A DNA stretch of 64,000 nucleotides from assembly GCA_964618215.1 (NCBI GenBank), contig CAZTZE010000020.1, positions 1 through 64,000 on the forward strand, given 5' to 3'. Origin of the DNA: CG2-30-58-95 sp964618215 (GTDB lineage: Bacteria > Chloroflexota > Anaerolineae > Anaerolineales > Villigracilaceae). Below, one piece after another: positions 7,536 to 15,603 of this stretch (its first letter is position 1; every line of letters begins with the position of its first letter). The notes beneath the pieces were generated by a model. The model was not told the origin of the DNA, ran no database searches, and worked only from the letters and a program-made list of their open reading frames with translations. The translations under genes and the position numbers were made by a program.

Positions 7536-8801
7536 ATGACAATTGAATTTGAAGCTCCCAAACCAATAGCACAGCAACAGTTTGTCCTGAAAACCGTCGC
7601 TGAGGAAATGATGCGCGCGAAGTCGCGCTACTTCGACGAGCACGAACACGAAATCCCCTACGATTACATCGAGTTCATGCACCTGGCGATGCGCACCACC
7701 GGCGCCGGGTCGCTGGCGCCGAAGGAAAAGAAAGAGGAGGCGGAAGATCCCAACAAGCCCAAGCGCCCACCGATCGGCTATCAAATGCTGGCGCACATGC
7801 TAGAGATGCTTTCGTGGGGTGACGTGGGCATGTATCTCGTCACACCCGGCGGCGGACTGGGCGCAGCAGCGGTGCAATCGGCGGCCAATGCCGAGCAGAA
7901 GTCCAAGTTCCTGGCGCGCTTTGGCGAGGCAAAACCGACCTTCGCCGCGATGTGCATGACCGAAGCCGGTGCTGGTTCGGACACCTCCGCCATTCGCTCG
8001 ACGGCCATTCTGGATAAAGAGAAAAACGAGTGGGTGATCAACGGCGAGAAAATTTTTGTTACTGCCGGCGATAAGTCCATTACTCTGGACGAGAAATTCG
8101 GCAAGGGCTTTGTCGTCGTCTGGGCCTCGATTGACCCCTCAGCCGGACGTGCCGGGATGCGTGCCTTCGTCGTCGAAGCCGGGACGCCGGGCGTCAGCGT
8201 CACCAAAATGGAACACAAACTCGGCATCCGCTGTTCGGATACCGCGTCCATCGTTTTGCAGGATGCGCGCGTGCCTTTTGATCATATTTTGGGAAGCCCC
8301 GAAGTGGTCAAGGATACCAAGGGCTTCAAGGGCGCGATGGCCACCTTCGACGCCACCCGCCCGCTGGTCGCCGCGACTGGCATCGGCGTGGCGCGCGCTG
8401 CGCTGGAATTTACCAAAGAGAAACTGGCCGAGAACGGCGTGACGATCCGCTACGGCCTGCCGAGGCAAAAACTGACCAACATCGAACGCGAGGTCATTGA
8501 CATGGAAATCATGCTGCGCTCGGCCTGGTTGATGATTCTCAAGGCGGTCTGGATGGCGGATAACGCCAAACCCAATGCGCTGGAATCTTCGATGAGCAAG
8601 GTCAAGGCTGGCGACGCGGTGACCAAGGTCACGCAGAAGTCGGTCGAGGTGATGGGACCGCTGGGCTATAGTCGCGAGTTCCTGCTCGAAAAGTGGTTCC
8701 GCGATGCAAAGATCACCGATATTTACGAAGGCACCGGTCAGATCAACCGGCTCGTTGTGGCGAGGCAAATCCTGGGCTACAGCGGGGCGGAGTTGCGGTG
8801 A
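7536..8801 (+). CDS. acyl-CoA dehydrogenase (catalytic)
   Basis: A 421-aa FAD-dependent acyl-CoA dehydrogenase catalysing the first oxidation step of beta-oxidation. The FAD/substrate signature CMTEAGAGSDTSAIRS lies mid-protein, and the C-terminal motif FRDAKITDIYEGTGQINR holds the catalytic Glu (about residue 398). About residues 60-80 contain a charged insert (KEKKEEAEDPNKPKR). The ATG at 7536 is preceded by gaagga. Together with the upstream subunit lacking the Glu, it may form a heteromer as in the mycobacterial FadE pairs; that comparison is from general knowledge. Confidence 0.92.
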   Translation: MTIEFEAPKPIAQQQFVLKTVAEEMMRAKSRYFDEHEHEIPYDYIEFMHLAMRTTGAGSLAPKEKKEEAEDPNKPKRPPIGYQMLAHMLEMLSWGDVGMYLVTPGGGLGAAAVQSAANAEQKSKFLARFGEAKPTFAAMCMTEAGAGSDTSAIRSTAILDKEKNEWVINGEKIFVTAGDKSITLDEKFGKGFVVVWASIDPSAGRAGMRAFVVEAGTPGVSVTKMEHKLGIRCSDTASIVLQDARVPFDHILGSPEVVKDTKGFKGAMATFDATRPLVAATGIGVARAALEFTKEKLAENGVTIRYGLPRQKLTNIEREVIDMEIMLRSAWLMILKAVWMADNAKPNALESSMSKVKAGDAVTKVTQKSVEVMGPLGYSREFLLEKWFRDAKITDIYEGTGQINRLVVARQILGYSGAELR

Positions 8802-8815
8802 GAAGGAGAGAGACC

Positions 8816-11212
8816 ATGAAATATCACATTCACAAAGCCGTCGTCATCGGCGCGGGGACGATGGGCGCGTCGCTGGCGGCGCACCTGGCCAACGCCGGTG
8901 TGCCGGTCACGCTGCTCGACATCGTCCCGAAGGACGCGCCGGCGGGCGATAAGGCGGCCCGCAATAAAATCGTGACGGAAGGCTGGGACAGGTGCATCAA
9001 GGGTCGTCCGGCCAACCTGATGTCATCCGACCTGGCGACCTTCGTCAAACTAGGCAACCTCGAGGATGACTTCGAGGCTGTTGCCAGCGCCGATTGGATC
9101 ATCGAGGCGATCATCGAGCGGCTGGATATCAAACGCCAGTTGATGGCGCGCATTGACAAAATCCGCAAGCCGCAGGCCATCGTTAGCACCAACACCTCCG
9201 GCATTCCGGTCAAGGATATCGCCGCCGAATGTTCGCAGGGCTTCAAGCAGCACTTCCTCGGCACTCACTTCTTCAATCCGCCGCGCTATCTCAAACTGCT
9301 CGAAGTCATCTCCACCGCCGACACACTGAAAGAGGTGACCGAGTTCATCGCGTGGTTCGGCGAGTACCGGCTGGGCAAGGGCATTGTCCTGTGCAAGGAC
9401 ACGCCCAACTTCATCGGCAACCGCGTCGCCTTTGGCACGGCGGCCTTTGCGCTGAACTACTTCCTCGAGAATAACTACACTGTTGACGAAGTGGACGCGC
9501 TCACCGGACCCCTGATGGGCCACCCGAAAACGGCCACCTTCCGGCTGATAGATTTGGTCGGCATTGACGTTTGGGAACATGTCGGCAAAAACCTGAAAGC
9601 GGCCATCCCGCACGATAAACTGGCCATGCCGTACCTCGAAGCCGAAAAACCGAACAAACTCATCGCCACCATGGTCGAGCGTAACTGGCTGGGCAACAAA
9701 ACCAAGGTCGGTTTCTACAAGGAAGTCCGCACCGAGGAGGGCAAAAAAGAATTCTGGTCGCTGGACCTGCAAAAGATGGAACATGTTCCGGCAGGCAAGC
9801 CACGCTTCGACTCGGTCGCCAAGGCCAAGGACCTCCCCGAACTGGGCGAGCGGATGAAAGTATTCATGGCCGAATCCGACCGCGCCGCGCAGTTGATCCA
9901 AACCCTGACCTATCAGGGCTTCCAGTACGCCGCCTCCATCCTCCCCGAAGTGGCGGATACGCCCAAGCCAATTGACGACGCCGTGCGCTGGGGCTTCATG
10001 CACGATACCGGGCCGTTCGAGATCTGGGATATGCTCGGGGTGGCCGCGACGCTCGATCAGATGAAAGCCGCCGGGTTCGTCCCCGCCCAATGGGTGGCGG
10101 ACATGCTCAAGTCGGGGTGCGAGACGTTCTATCAGTACAAGGACGATAGCAAAGTCGGCGTTTATGATGTCAGCCAGAAGAAATACGTCCCCATCCCGCG
10201 CACGCCGGGGCTGGTGATTCTGAGCGAATTGAAACGGGCAAAGAAAGTCATCAGTGAGAACGCCGGGGCAAGCCTGTACGACATCGGCGACGGTGTGGCG
10301 TTGGTCGAGTTCCACACCAAGATGAACGCGCTCGACGCTGACATCATGGGCATCGCCAACGAGGCGCTGGATCGCGTCGAGAAGGATTTCGTCGGGCTGG
10401 TGGTGGGCAACGAGGGAGATAATTTCAGCGCGGGCGCCAACCTGTTCATGATCGTGGTCGCTGCGCAGCAAAGCATGTGGGACGTACTCGAGCAGGCGGT
10501 GGCGACGCTGCAAAATCTGAACATGCGCATGCGCTACTCGGCTAAACCCGTGGTGATTGCTCCGACGGGACTGACGCTGGGCGGCGGCTGCGAGATCACC
10601 ATGCACGCCTCGCGCATCGTCGCCGCGGCCGAGACCTATATCGGCCTGGTCGAACTGGGCGCGGGCGTCATCCCTGCCGGCGGCGGCACGAAGGAGTACA
10701 TGCGCCGCATTATCAACCCGCTGATGCGCGTACCGAGCGCCGAGGCGTTGCCAGGTCTGATGAAGGTCTTCGAGCAGATCGGGCAGGCGAAAGTTGCCAC
10801 CAGCGCCGAGGAGGCGCGGCAGTTTGCCATCCTGGGTCCCGCTGACCGCGTGGTGCTGGGCCGCGATTACCTGCTGGCCGAGGCCAAGAAGGAAGCCCTG
10901 CACATGGCGGGAACCGGCTACAAACCGCCCGCGCCGGAGATGATCTATGCTGCTGGGCGGGATGCCCTGGCTGCACTGCGCGTCGGGGCGTGGTCGTTCA
11001 AGGAAGGCAAGTACATCACCGAGTACGAGGGTGTGATGGCAGCCAAACTCGCCAACGTGATGACCGGCGGCGATTTGTCGAAGCCGACCTGGGTCAGCGA
11101 GCAGTATATCCTTGACCTGGAGCGCGAGGCTTTCCTGTCGCTGTGCGGCGAGCAGAAGACGCAGGAGAGAATGTGGAGCCTGCTCAATACGGGAAAGCCG
11201 TTGAGGAACTAG
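8816..11212 (+). CDS. fadN: 3-hydroxyacyl-CoA dehydrogenase / enoyl-CoA hydratase fusion
   Basis: A 798-aa bifunctional beta-oxidation enzyme with the dehydrogenase first and the hydratase last, the FadN order of Bacillus rather than the FadB order of Escherichia coli. The NAD-binding motif VVIGAGTMGASLA is at residues 9-21, THFFNPPRYLKLLE carries the dehydrogenase catalytic His, and the crotonase part (about 500-700) shows GDNFSAGANLFM and LTLGGGCEITMHA. The ATG at 8816 follows aaggag. The gene is 14 nt after the dehydrogenase stop and continues the operon toward the thiolase. Confidence 0.93.
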   Translation: MKYHIHKAVVIGAGTMGASLAAHLANAGVPVTLLDIVPKDAPAGDKAARNKIVTEGWDRCIKGRPANLMSSDLATFVKLGNLEDDFEAVASADWIIEAIIERLDIKRQLMARIDKIRKPQAIVSTNTSGIPVKDIAAECSQGFKQHFLGTHFFNPPRYLKLLEVISTADTLKEVTEFIAWFGEYRLGKGIVLCKDTPNFIGNRVAFGTAAFALNYFLENNYTVDEVDALTGPLMGHPKTATFRLIDLVGIDVWEHVGKNLKAAIPHDKLAMPYLEAEKPNKLIATMVERNWLGNKTKVGFYKEVRTEEGKKEFWSLDLQKMEHVPAGKPRFDSVAKAKDLPELGERMKVFMAESDRAAQLIQTLTYQGFQYAASILPEVADTPKPIDDAVRWGFMHDTGPFEIWDMLGVAATLDQMKAAGFVPAQWVADMLKSGCETFYQYKDDSKVGVYDVSQKKYVPIPRTPGLVILSELKRAKKVISENAGASLYDIGDGVALVEFHTKMNALDADIMGIANEALDRVEKDFVGLVVGNEGDNFSAGANLFMIVVAAQQSMWDVLEQAVATLQNLNMRMRYSAKPVVIAPTGLTLGGGCEITMHASRIVAAAETYIGLVELGAGVIPAGGGTKEYMRRIINPLMRVPSAEALPGLMKVFEQIGQAKVATSAEEARQFAILGPADRVVLGRDYLLAEAKKEALHMAGTGYKPPAPEMIYAAGRDALAALRVGAWSFKEGKYITEYEGVMAAKLANVMTGGDLSKPTWVSEQYILDLEREAFLSLCGEQKTQERMWSLLNTGKPLRN

Positions 11213-11281
11213 CGAGTTAGGAGTTGCGGGTTAGGCGAGTTAGGAGTTGCGGGTTAGGCGAGTTAGGAGTTGCGGGTTAGG
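11213..11281 (+). repeat. three perfect tandem 23-mers
   Basis: Three identical consecutive copies of a 23-bp unit (starting cgagttaggagttgc, ending gggttagg) directly follow the fadN stop. Reverse-complement words (cctaaccc, aactcgcaaccc) occur just after the following gene, at 11724-11775. Confidence 0.95.
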
Positions 11282-11298
11282 AAAGTTAGGATGTGTGT

Positions 11299-11724
11299 AT
11301 GAGCGAATGGCTGAGTTTTGAAGAGTGGCAGAAAACTGCCCTGGAGCGCTTGCGAAAAGACCCGTTATGGGAATCCCTGTATTACCGCCTAGCGATGTAT
11401 CTTTATGACCTGGCGTGGGATGATTGCGAGATCCTCCGCAAGGATTATCGCGGTCGTGAAATTGTCGGGCAACTGATCCGTAGCACAGGCAGCATCTGCG
11501 CCAACATCGAAGAAGCCTATGGACGCGGGGTTGGCACACCCGATTACCTCCGTATCTTGAAGATAGATATCGGCGAAATCCGCGAAACGCAAGGTTGGTA
11601 CTTTCGGGCGCATCGCGTCCTTCCTCCAGATTTGCTCGAACATCGCCTCTCGGTGGTAAACCAGGTGCTCTCGTTGGTTATCAGCACCCTGAATTCCCAC
11701 CGCCGCAACCTCCGCAAATCCTAA
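11299..11724 (+). CDS. four-helix bundle protein (23S rRNA-intervening-sequence family)
   Basis: A 141-aa, mostly helical protein with the family signature GRGVGTPDYLRILKIDIGEI (about residues 72-91), typical of the S23/four-helix-bundle proteins first found inside intervening sequences of bacterial 23S rRNA genes; the function is unknown. The ATG at 11299 is used; a GTG six bases earlier is also open. It sits in the middle of a beta-oxidation operon between fadN and the thiolase, and both sides carry complementary repeat words. This suggests it was inserted as a small mobile unit. Confidence 0.8.
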   Translation: MSEWLSFEEWQKTALERLRKDPLWESLYYRLAMYLYDLAWDDCEILRKDYRGREIVGQLIRSTGSICANIEEAYGRGVGTPDYLRILKIDIGEIRETQGWYFRAHRVLPPDLLEHRLSVVNQVLSLVISTLNSHRRNLRKS

Positions 11725-11775
11725 CCCATAACCAGCAACTCGCAACCCGTAATTCGCAACTCGCAATTCGTGAAA
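11724..11775. repeat. word repeat, complement of 11213-11281
   Basis: The gap after the four-helix-bundle gene begins cctaaccc and repeats aactcgcaa and aattcgca words. Several are reverse complements of the 23-mer array in front of the gene. Confidence 0.7.
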
Positions 11776-11798
11776 TGCAATCGAAGGAGTAACATACT

Positions 11799-12989
11799 AT
11801 GACAACTAGAGATGCAGTAATCGTATCTGCCGCCAGAACACCAGTCGGCAAAGCCAAGCGCGGCGGTTTAGCAACTGTCCGCCCGGATGAACTGGCCGCG
11901 TTGGTGATCAAGGAATTGCTGAAACGAACGCCTGTCTTGGATCCGAAGGAAATTGAGGATGTCATCCTCGGCTGCGCGTTCCCCGAAGGCGAGCAGGGCA
12001 TGAACATGACGCGGGCAATCGTCATTCGCGCCGGGCTGCCGGAGAGCGTGCCGGGCGAGAGCATCAATCGCTACTGCTCGTCGGGCGTGCAGGCCATCGT
12101 CCATGCAGCGTATGCCATCATGGCCGGGCAAATTGACGTTGCTCTCGCCGGCGGTGTGGAGTCCATGTCCACGGTGCCGATGATGGGTTACAAGTTCGCC
12201 CCGAATCCGGCCTTCGCTTTGGATTTGCCGCAGTATTACACCAACATGGGACTGACCGCCGAAAACGTCTCGGTGAAGTACAACGTCAGCCGCGCCGACC
12301 AGGATGCCTTCTCGCTGACCAGCCACCAGCGCGCCGCGGAGGCAGTCAACACCGGCCGCTTCGACCCCGAACTTGTGCCGGTGGACGTGGAAGTGAAGGA
12401 GATGGGCCCCGAAGGGAAGCCGGTGACGAAGAAATTCACCGTCAAGCGCGACGAAGGTCCGCGCGCCGATACGACGCTGGAAGCGCTCGCCAGGCTCAAA
12501 CCGGCTTTCAAGGAAGGCGGTGTGGTCACCGCGGGCAACTCTTCGCAGATGTCAGATGGTGCAGCGGGCGTGGTCATCATGTCCGCCGAGAAAGCCAGGA
12601 TGCTCGGTCTCAAGCCGCTGGCGCGCTTTATGTACTATGCGGTGGGAGGTGTCCCGCCGGAGATCATGGGCATTGGGCCAATGGTCGCTATCCCCAAAGT
12701 GCTCAAGCTGGCCGGGATGAAGCTGGCGGACATTGATTTGATCGAGTTGAACGAGGCATTTGCTGCCCAATCGCTGGCGGTCATCCGCGAGGTCGGTCTG
12801 AATACCGAAATAACCAACGTCAATGGTGGAGCGATCGCCCTTGGCCATCCGCTCGGCTGCACGGGCGCCAAGCTGACCACCCAACTCATCTACGAGATGG
12901 GACGCCGCAAGTCGAAGTTCGGCATGGTGTCCATGTGCATCGGCGGCGGCATGGGCGCAGCGGCGGTATTCGAGAATCTACAAAATTAG
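11799..12989 (+). CDS. fadA: acetyl-CoA acyltransferase (3-ketoacyl-CoA thiolase)
   Basis: A 396-aa thiolase, the last step of beta-oxidation. The nucleophile is Cys93 in NRYCSSG, the His350 motif is GHPLGCTGA, and the second active-site Cys380 is in MCIGGGMG; the length is typical for the family. It is preceded by gaaggag. With the two dehydrogenases and FadN it completes a full beta-oxidation cycle, an arrangement comparable to fadN-fadA-fadE of Bacillus. Confidence 0.95.
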   Translation: MTTRDAVIVSAARTPVGKAKRGGLATVRPDELAALVIKELLKRTPVLDPKEIEDVILGCAFPEGEQGMNMTRAIVIRAGLPESVPGESINRYCSSGVQAIVHAAYAIMAGQIDVALAGGVESMSTVPMMGYKFAPNPAFALDLPQYYTNMGLTAENVSVKYNVSRADQDAFSLTSHQRAAEAVNTGRFDPELVPVDVEVKEMGPEGKPVTKKFTVKRDEGPRADTTLEALARLKPAFKEGGVVTAGNSSQMSDGAAGVVIMSAEKARMLGLKPLARFMYYAVGGVPPEIMGIGPMVAIPKVLKLAGMKLADIDLIELNEAFAAQSLAVIREVGLNTEITNVNGGAIALGHPLGCTGAKLTTQLIYEMGRRKSKFGMVSMCIGGGMGAAAVFENLQN

Positions 12990-13088
12990 TTGTGTAGTTG
13001 CTTAGTTGCTTAGTTGAGTAGTTGGGCAGCCTTTCCTGCAAGACTATTGAACTACCAAACTATCGAACTACCGAACTATCAAACAAGG
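12990..13088. repeat. hairpin-forming word-repeat spacer
   Basis: The left half repeats tagttgcttagttg words and the right half repeats gaactaccaaactatc words, which are complementary (tagtt against aacta). The spacer could fold into a long imperfect hairpin between fadA and the SCP2 gene. It leaves an open frame that would wrongly extend SCP2 by 25 residues. Confidence 0.75.
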
Positions 13089-13096
13089 AGATTAAA

Positions 13097-13423
13097 ATGC
13101 CCCTAACAGTTGTTGAACTCATGTCCAAAATGCCCGGCGCGTTCCTGCCCGAGAAAGCCCCCGGGCTGGATGCTGTCCTGCAGTTCAAATTCACCGGCGC
13201 TGAAGCGAGCGAGTGGTTTGCCACCGTCAAGGATGGCGCATGCACCGTTGAGCAGGGCGCGCATCCCAGCCCGAAGATGACCCTGACTGCCGATTCCGGT
13301 GATTACGTCAAGATCTTCACCGGCGAACTGGACGGGATGCAGGCCTTCATGCAGGGCAAGATAAAACTGGCCGGCGACCTGAACCTGGCGATGAAATTGA
13401 TGACGATGTTCAAAATCAGGTAA
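13097..13423 (+). CDS. SCP2 sterol-binding-domain protein
   Basis: A 108-aa single-domain SCP2 lipid-carrier protein. SCP2 features seen are VLQFKFTG, the repeating beta strands up to MTLTADSGDYVKIFTGELDG and a helical end with MQGKIKLAGDL. It presumably binds acyl-CoA or lipid for the neighbouring beta-oxidation enzymes. The ATG at 13097 has aaggag before it. It is the last gene of the fad cluster and is followed by a strong hairpin. Confidence 0.85.
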   Translation: MPLTVVELMSKMPGAFLPEKAPGLDAVLQFKFTGAEASEWFATVKDGACTVEQGAHPSPKMTLTADSGDYVKIFTGELDGMQAFMQGKIKLAGDLNLAMKLMTMFKIR

Positions 13424-13482
13424 GCCAGGTTATTGTTATCCGGAAGTTCAACTGCCGGACGAACGTAGGGCTAGAGCGCGCG

Positions 13483-13515
13483 ACCTCCCGCAGGGACAAG
13501 AAGCCTGCGGGAGGT
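13483..13515. terminator. bidirectional terminator hairpin
   Basis: A perfect 12-bp GC-rich stem (acctcccgcagg and its complement) with a 9-nt loop stands between the convergent SCP2 gene and the 13533-13829 toxin remnant. The T-run is weak. Confidence 0.6.
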
Positions 13516-13532
13516 TAGTTTATGCAGAGCGT

Positions 13533-13829
13533 TTACCAATTTATGTGCGTTTCTTTCTCCATATTTCGACGCCAGATGGAAAACCCCTGGTGAGTAACGC
13601 GGATCACGACACCCAATCGTTTGGTTTTTGTGTCTACCTCGGGATGCCGTAAGAATCGGCGCACGAAAGAGGCAACTTCTTCTTTGCCTATACTCAAGCA
13701 AACCAGACAGTACCGAGGATGGCACAGTCTGTGGTCGTAGAAGCCCAGATCGCGTTGGTGAACGGAAATTCCCCAAGCCTGCAACAATCCGCGCTGATCT
13801 TGGCGAATGTTTTCATCAAGAAGGTTCAT
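13533..13829 (-). pseudogene. DUF5615-like PIN toxin, probably internally deleted
   Basis: A 98-aa frame starting MNLLDENI, the N-terminal strand with the acidic residues typical of DUF5615 PIN-like toxins, and ending with DHRLCHPRYCLVCL and an arginine-rich tail. In family members I remember, about 30-40 residues with a second acidic site lie between these parts, whereas here GISVHQ runs directly into RDLGFYDHR. An in-frame loss between two RDLG-coding stretches would explain this. The start overlaps the antitoxin stop by 4 nt (ATGA), the normal layout for such pairs. A naturally short variant cannot be excluded. Confidence 0.55.
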
Positions 13830-14092
13830 GCAACTGTCGGCTCCAACACAAACTCATCTGCATGTCTGAAAAAAGCCTCACTCGAAAGTTTCACGGCCTC
13901 GGCAATCGCTTCTTTGGTAATATCTTGATGCCATTGCTCGATGATCGTCTCCCAAGCCAGGCCCTCGGCGACCATTTCCAATACATCTGAAACAAAAAAG
14001 CGTGTGCCGCGAAAGACCGGTTTTCCGTGACAGATCTCGGGATCGGCCACAATGAAACGTCCCAACAATTGTCTTTCCTTGTTTTTTAGCAT
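13826..14092 (-). CDS. DUF433 antitoxin
   Basis: An 88-aa protein of the DUF433/VapB-like family, recognised by the motif DPEICHGKPVFRGTR (about residues 17-31) and VSDVLEMVAEGLAWETI, which form a small helix-turn-helix domain. DUF433 proteins are antitoxins for DUF5615 PIN-like toxins. Its stop overlaps the start of the adjoining toxin frame, which appears damaged, so the antitoxin may be an orphan. Confidence 0.85.
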   Translation of the reverse strand: MLKNKERQLLGRFIVADPEICHGKPVFRGTRFFVSDVLEMVAEGLAWETIIEQWHQDITKEAIAEAVKLSSEAFFRHADEFVLEPTVA

Positions 14093-14128
14093 CTTACTAC
14101 CTTTTCTCTATCTTACATTTCAGAAATA

Positions 14129-14201
14129 GGACGCGGATTAACGCGGATATACGCGGATTTTAATGGCTTTTCTCCGCGTTTTTCCGCGCTCGTCCGCGTC
14201 C
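14129..14201. repeat. word repeat with inverted arms (acgcggat / tccgcg)
   Basis: Three acgcggat words are followed, after about 15 nt, by three tccgcg words, so the arms are complementary. This is the first half of the gene-free gap 14093-14413. Confidence 0.75.
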
Positions 14202-14271
14202 CATGCGCATTTTTTACGGTAGAGAAACTACCTTCATCCTTTTGCTATGTATGAGTCCACTGAAAAAACTA

Positions 14272-14342
14272 ACCGCCGAGAGCGCAGAGTTCTTCATTAG
14301 TGTGTCTCCGCGTACTCTGCGGTCTCTGTGGTCTCTGTGGTA
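14272..14342. repeat. word repeat (gcagag / ctctgtggt)
   Basis: The words ccgccgagagcgcagag on the left and tctgcggtctctgtggtctc on the right form degenerate inverted arms. With 14129-14201 it fills most of the gap 14093-14413, in which I see no gene. Confidence 0.65.
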
Positions 14343-14413
14343 AAACAGCCTTTTTGCAGTGTAGTCATGTATAGATTATAGCAGTAAACTCCCCGCTGAT
14401 TTGGCTTCTCATG

Positions 14414-14761
14414 TCAAGTGTACAATCCCCAATCCATCGCCCCCGGCTCTTCCATCATCGAAAAATCCCACGGCTCCATGCCCAGTTCGATCACCACTGA
14501 CTTGTCCACCGCTTCCTGCGCTTTTTTCTGGATGGACTCGATCATCGCCGGGCCGTAGGGGCAGAAAGGCGTGGTCAGGATGACGTACATCTTGACGTTC
14601 TCGCCCTCGACCTCCACGCGGCGGATCAAACCGAGTTGGATGACACTCATGAAAATCTCTGGGTCAACGACCTCGGCCAGTTTTTCGCGCAGCGGCTGAA
14701 CCAGGTCGGGATGCGTGTCGTGTATTGCCCAGCGGATTTCGTTTATTTCTTCGTCACTCAT
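14414..14761 (-). CDS. sufT: SufT-like MIP18/DUF59 Fe-S assembly protein
   Basis: A 115-aa protein of the MIP18 (DUF59) family: LAEVVDPEIFMSVIQLGLI is the core, followed by ILTTPFCPYGPAMIESI with the conserved Cys. These proteins help mature or transfer Fe-S clusters, and SufT/PaaD homologues often sit with suf genes. It lies downstream of sufR on the same strand, separated by a word-repeat spacer. The gene symbol is by family and context. Confidence 0.75.
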   Translation of the reverse strand: MSDEEINEIRWAIHDTHPDLVQPLREKLAEVVDPEIFMSVIQLGLIRRVEVEGENVKMYVILTTPFCPYGPAMIESIQKKAQEAVDKSVVIELGMEPWDFSMMEEPGAMDWGLYT

Positions 14762-14780
14762 GGTTCCTCGTCATCAAAAT

Positions 14781-14872
14781 AGTTCATAACCTGTAACTTG
14801 CAACTCGCAACTCGCAACACCTAACCCTCACACGTAACACGTCCCTCATCACTCATCACTCGTCGCCTGCTC
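14781..14872. repeat. word-repeat spacer (aactcgcaa, actcatc)
   Basis: The sufR-sufT gap repeats acttgcaactcgcaactcgcaacac, then cacgtaacacg, then catcactcatcactcg. The words drift along the spacer. It extends into the last codons of sufR, where the tail may be derived from it. Confidence 0.6.
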
Positions 14873-15475
14873 TTGCACCACATACGTGCATTGCGTATCT
14901 CCGCTCAAGATGCACTTGACCTTCTCGGCCGACACAGCCAGCATCTTCGAGATGAGCGTTTGGTCCACGGTGCAGACTTCGGGGTGGTTTTGCCCGATTT
15001 GCAGATACGGACAACTGATTTCGTGGATTTGATAGCCATCCTGGGATTTTTCCCACTCGATGTTGAAGCCTTCCTCGGCCAGCAGGGTCTTCATGAACGC
15101 CAGCCGTTCTTCCATTGGCAGGCCTTTCATCTGCGCGGCGTACTCTTCGGCCATATCTTCGGCCATTTGCAGGAACAGTTTGCTGACCATTGGCCCGGGC
15201 AGGGATTCTTTCAATTGGTCGAGCAGGCGCGAGGTCAGGCGCAGGTAGCGGGTTGGGAAACGCTCCTGCCCGGACTCGGTCAGGAAATAGACCAGGCGCG
15301 GACGTCCAACCCCGTGACGTTCCTCTTCTGCCGAGATCAATCCCTCCACCTGTAAATTGTTCAGGTGGTGGCGCACCGAGATGGGATTGATGCCGACCGC
15401 CTCGGCCAGTGTATTGATGGTCGAGCGCGGCTGGCGCAGGAGGGTTTGAAGGATGCGGTCGCGCGTGCTTTTCAT
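14849..15475 (-). CDS. sufR: SufR-like Fe-S transcriptional regulator
   Basis: A 208-aa protein with an N-terminal winged helix (INTLAEAVGINPISVRHHLN, then HGVGRPRLVYFLTE) and a C-terminal cysteine cluster: Cys in SCPYL, PEVCTV, VKCILS and TQCTYV, the pattern used by SufR to hold an Fe-S cluster. SufR represses suf genes when Fe-S supply is adequate. It is divergent from the suf operon, and both promoters share the palindrome at 15525-15560, which strongly supports the assignment. Confidence 0.88.
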   Translation of the reverse strand: MKSTRDRILQTLLRQPRSTINTLAEAVGINPISVRHHLNNLQVEGLISAEEERHGVGRPRLVYFLTESGQERFPTRYLRLTSRLLDQLKESLPGPMVSKLFLQMAEDMAEEYAAQMKGLPMEERLAFMKTLLAEEGFNIEWEKSQDGYQIHEISCPYLQIGQNHPEVCTVDQTLISKMLAVSAEKVKCILSGDTQCTYVVQEQATSDE

Positions 15476-15501
15476 TTTTTACCTCGTCTATGCTGCAAAG
15501 C

Positions 15502-15530
15502 AGTATAACAGTCCTCTTGAACATTGTCAA
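15502..15530 (-). promoter_or_regulatory. sufR promoter
   Basis: On the minus strand TTGACA (15525-15530), a 17-nt spacer and TATACT (15502-15507). The -35 box is one arm of the shared inverted repeat. Confidence 0.8.
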
Positions 15531-15560
15531 TATACTAGAATATTATCATAAATATTGACA
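15525..15560. promoter_or_regulatory. inverted-repeat operator between sufR and suf
   Basis: Exact 9-bp arms tgtcaatat (15525-15533) and atattgaca (15552-15560), 18 nt apart. Each arm contains the -35 hexamer of one of the two divergent promoters, so a SufR dimer bound here would repress both genes. Confidence 0.75.
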
Positions 15561-15583
15561 TATCTTCTCGCGCGTGCTATAAT
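15555..15583 (+). promoter_or_regulatory. suf operon promoter (consensus)
   Basis: TTGACA (15555-15560), a 17-nt spacer and TATAAT (15578-15583): a perfect consensus sigma-70 promoter, which normally needs tight repression. Confidence 0.9.
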
Positions 15584-15603
15584 CCCGCCGGTCAAAAAAG
15601 CAG

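Noticed and set aside
9050..10903. A 617-codon open frame opposite fadN
   Set aside because: fadN has all catalytic motifs on the plus strand; the antisense frame shows none and has a typical antisense composition.
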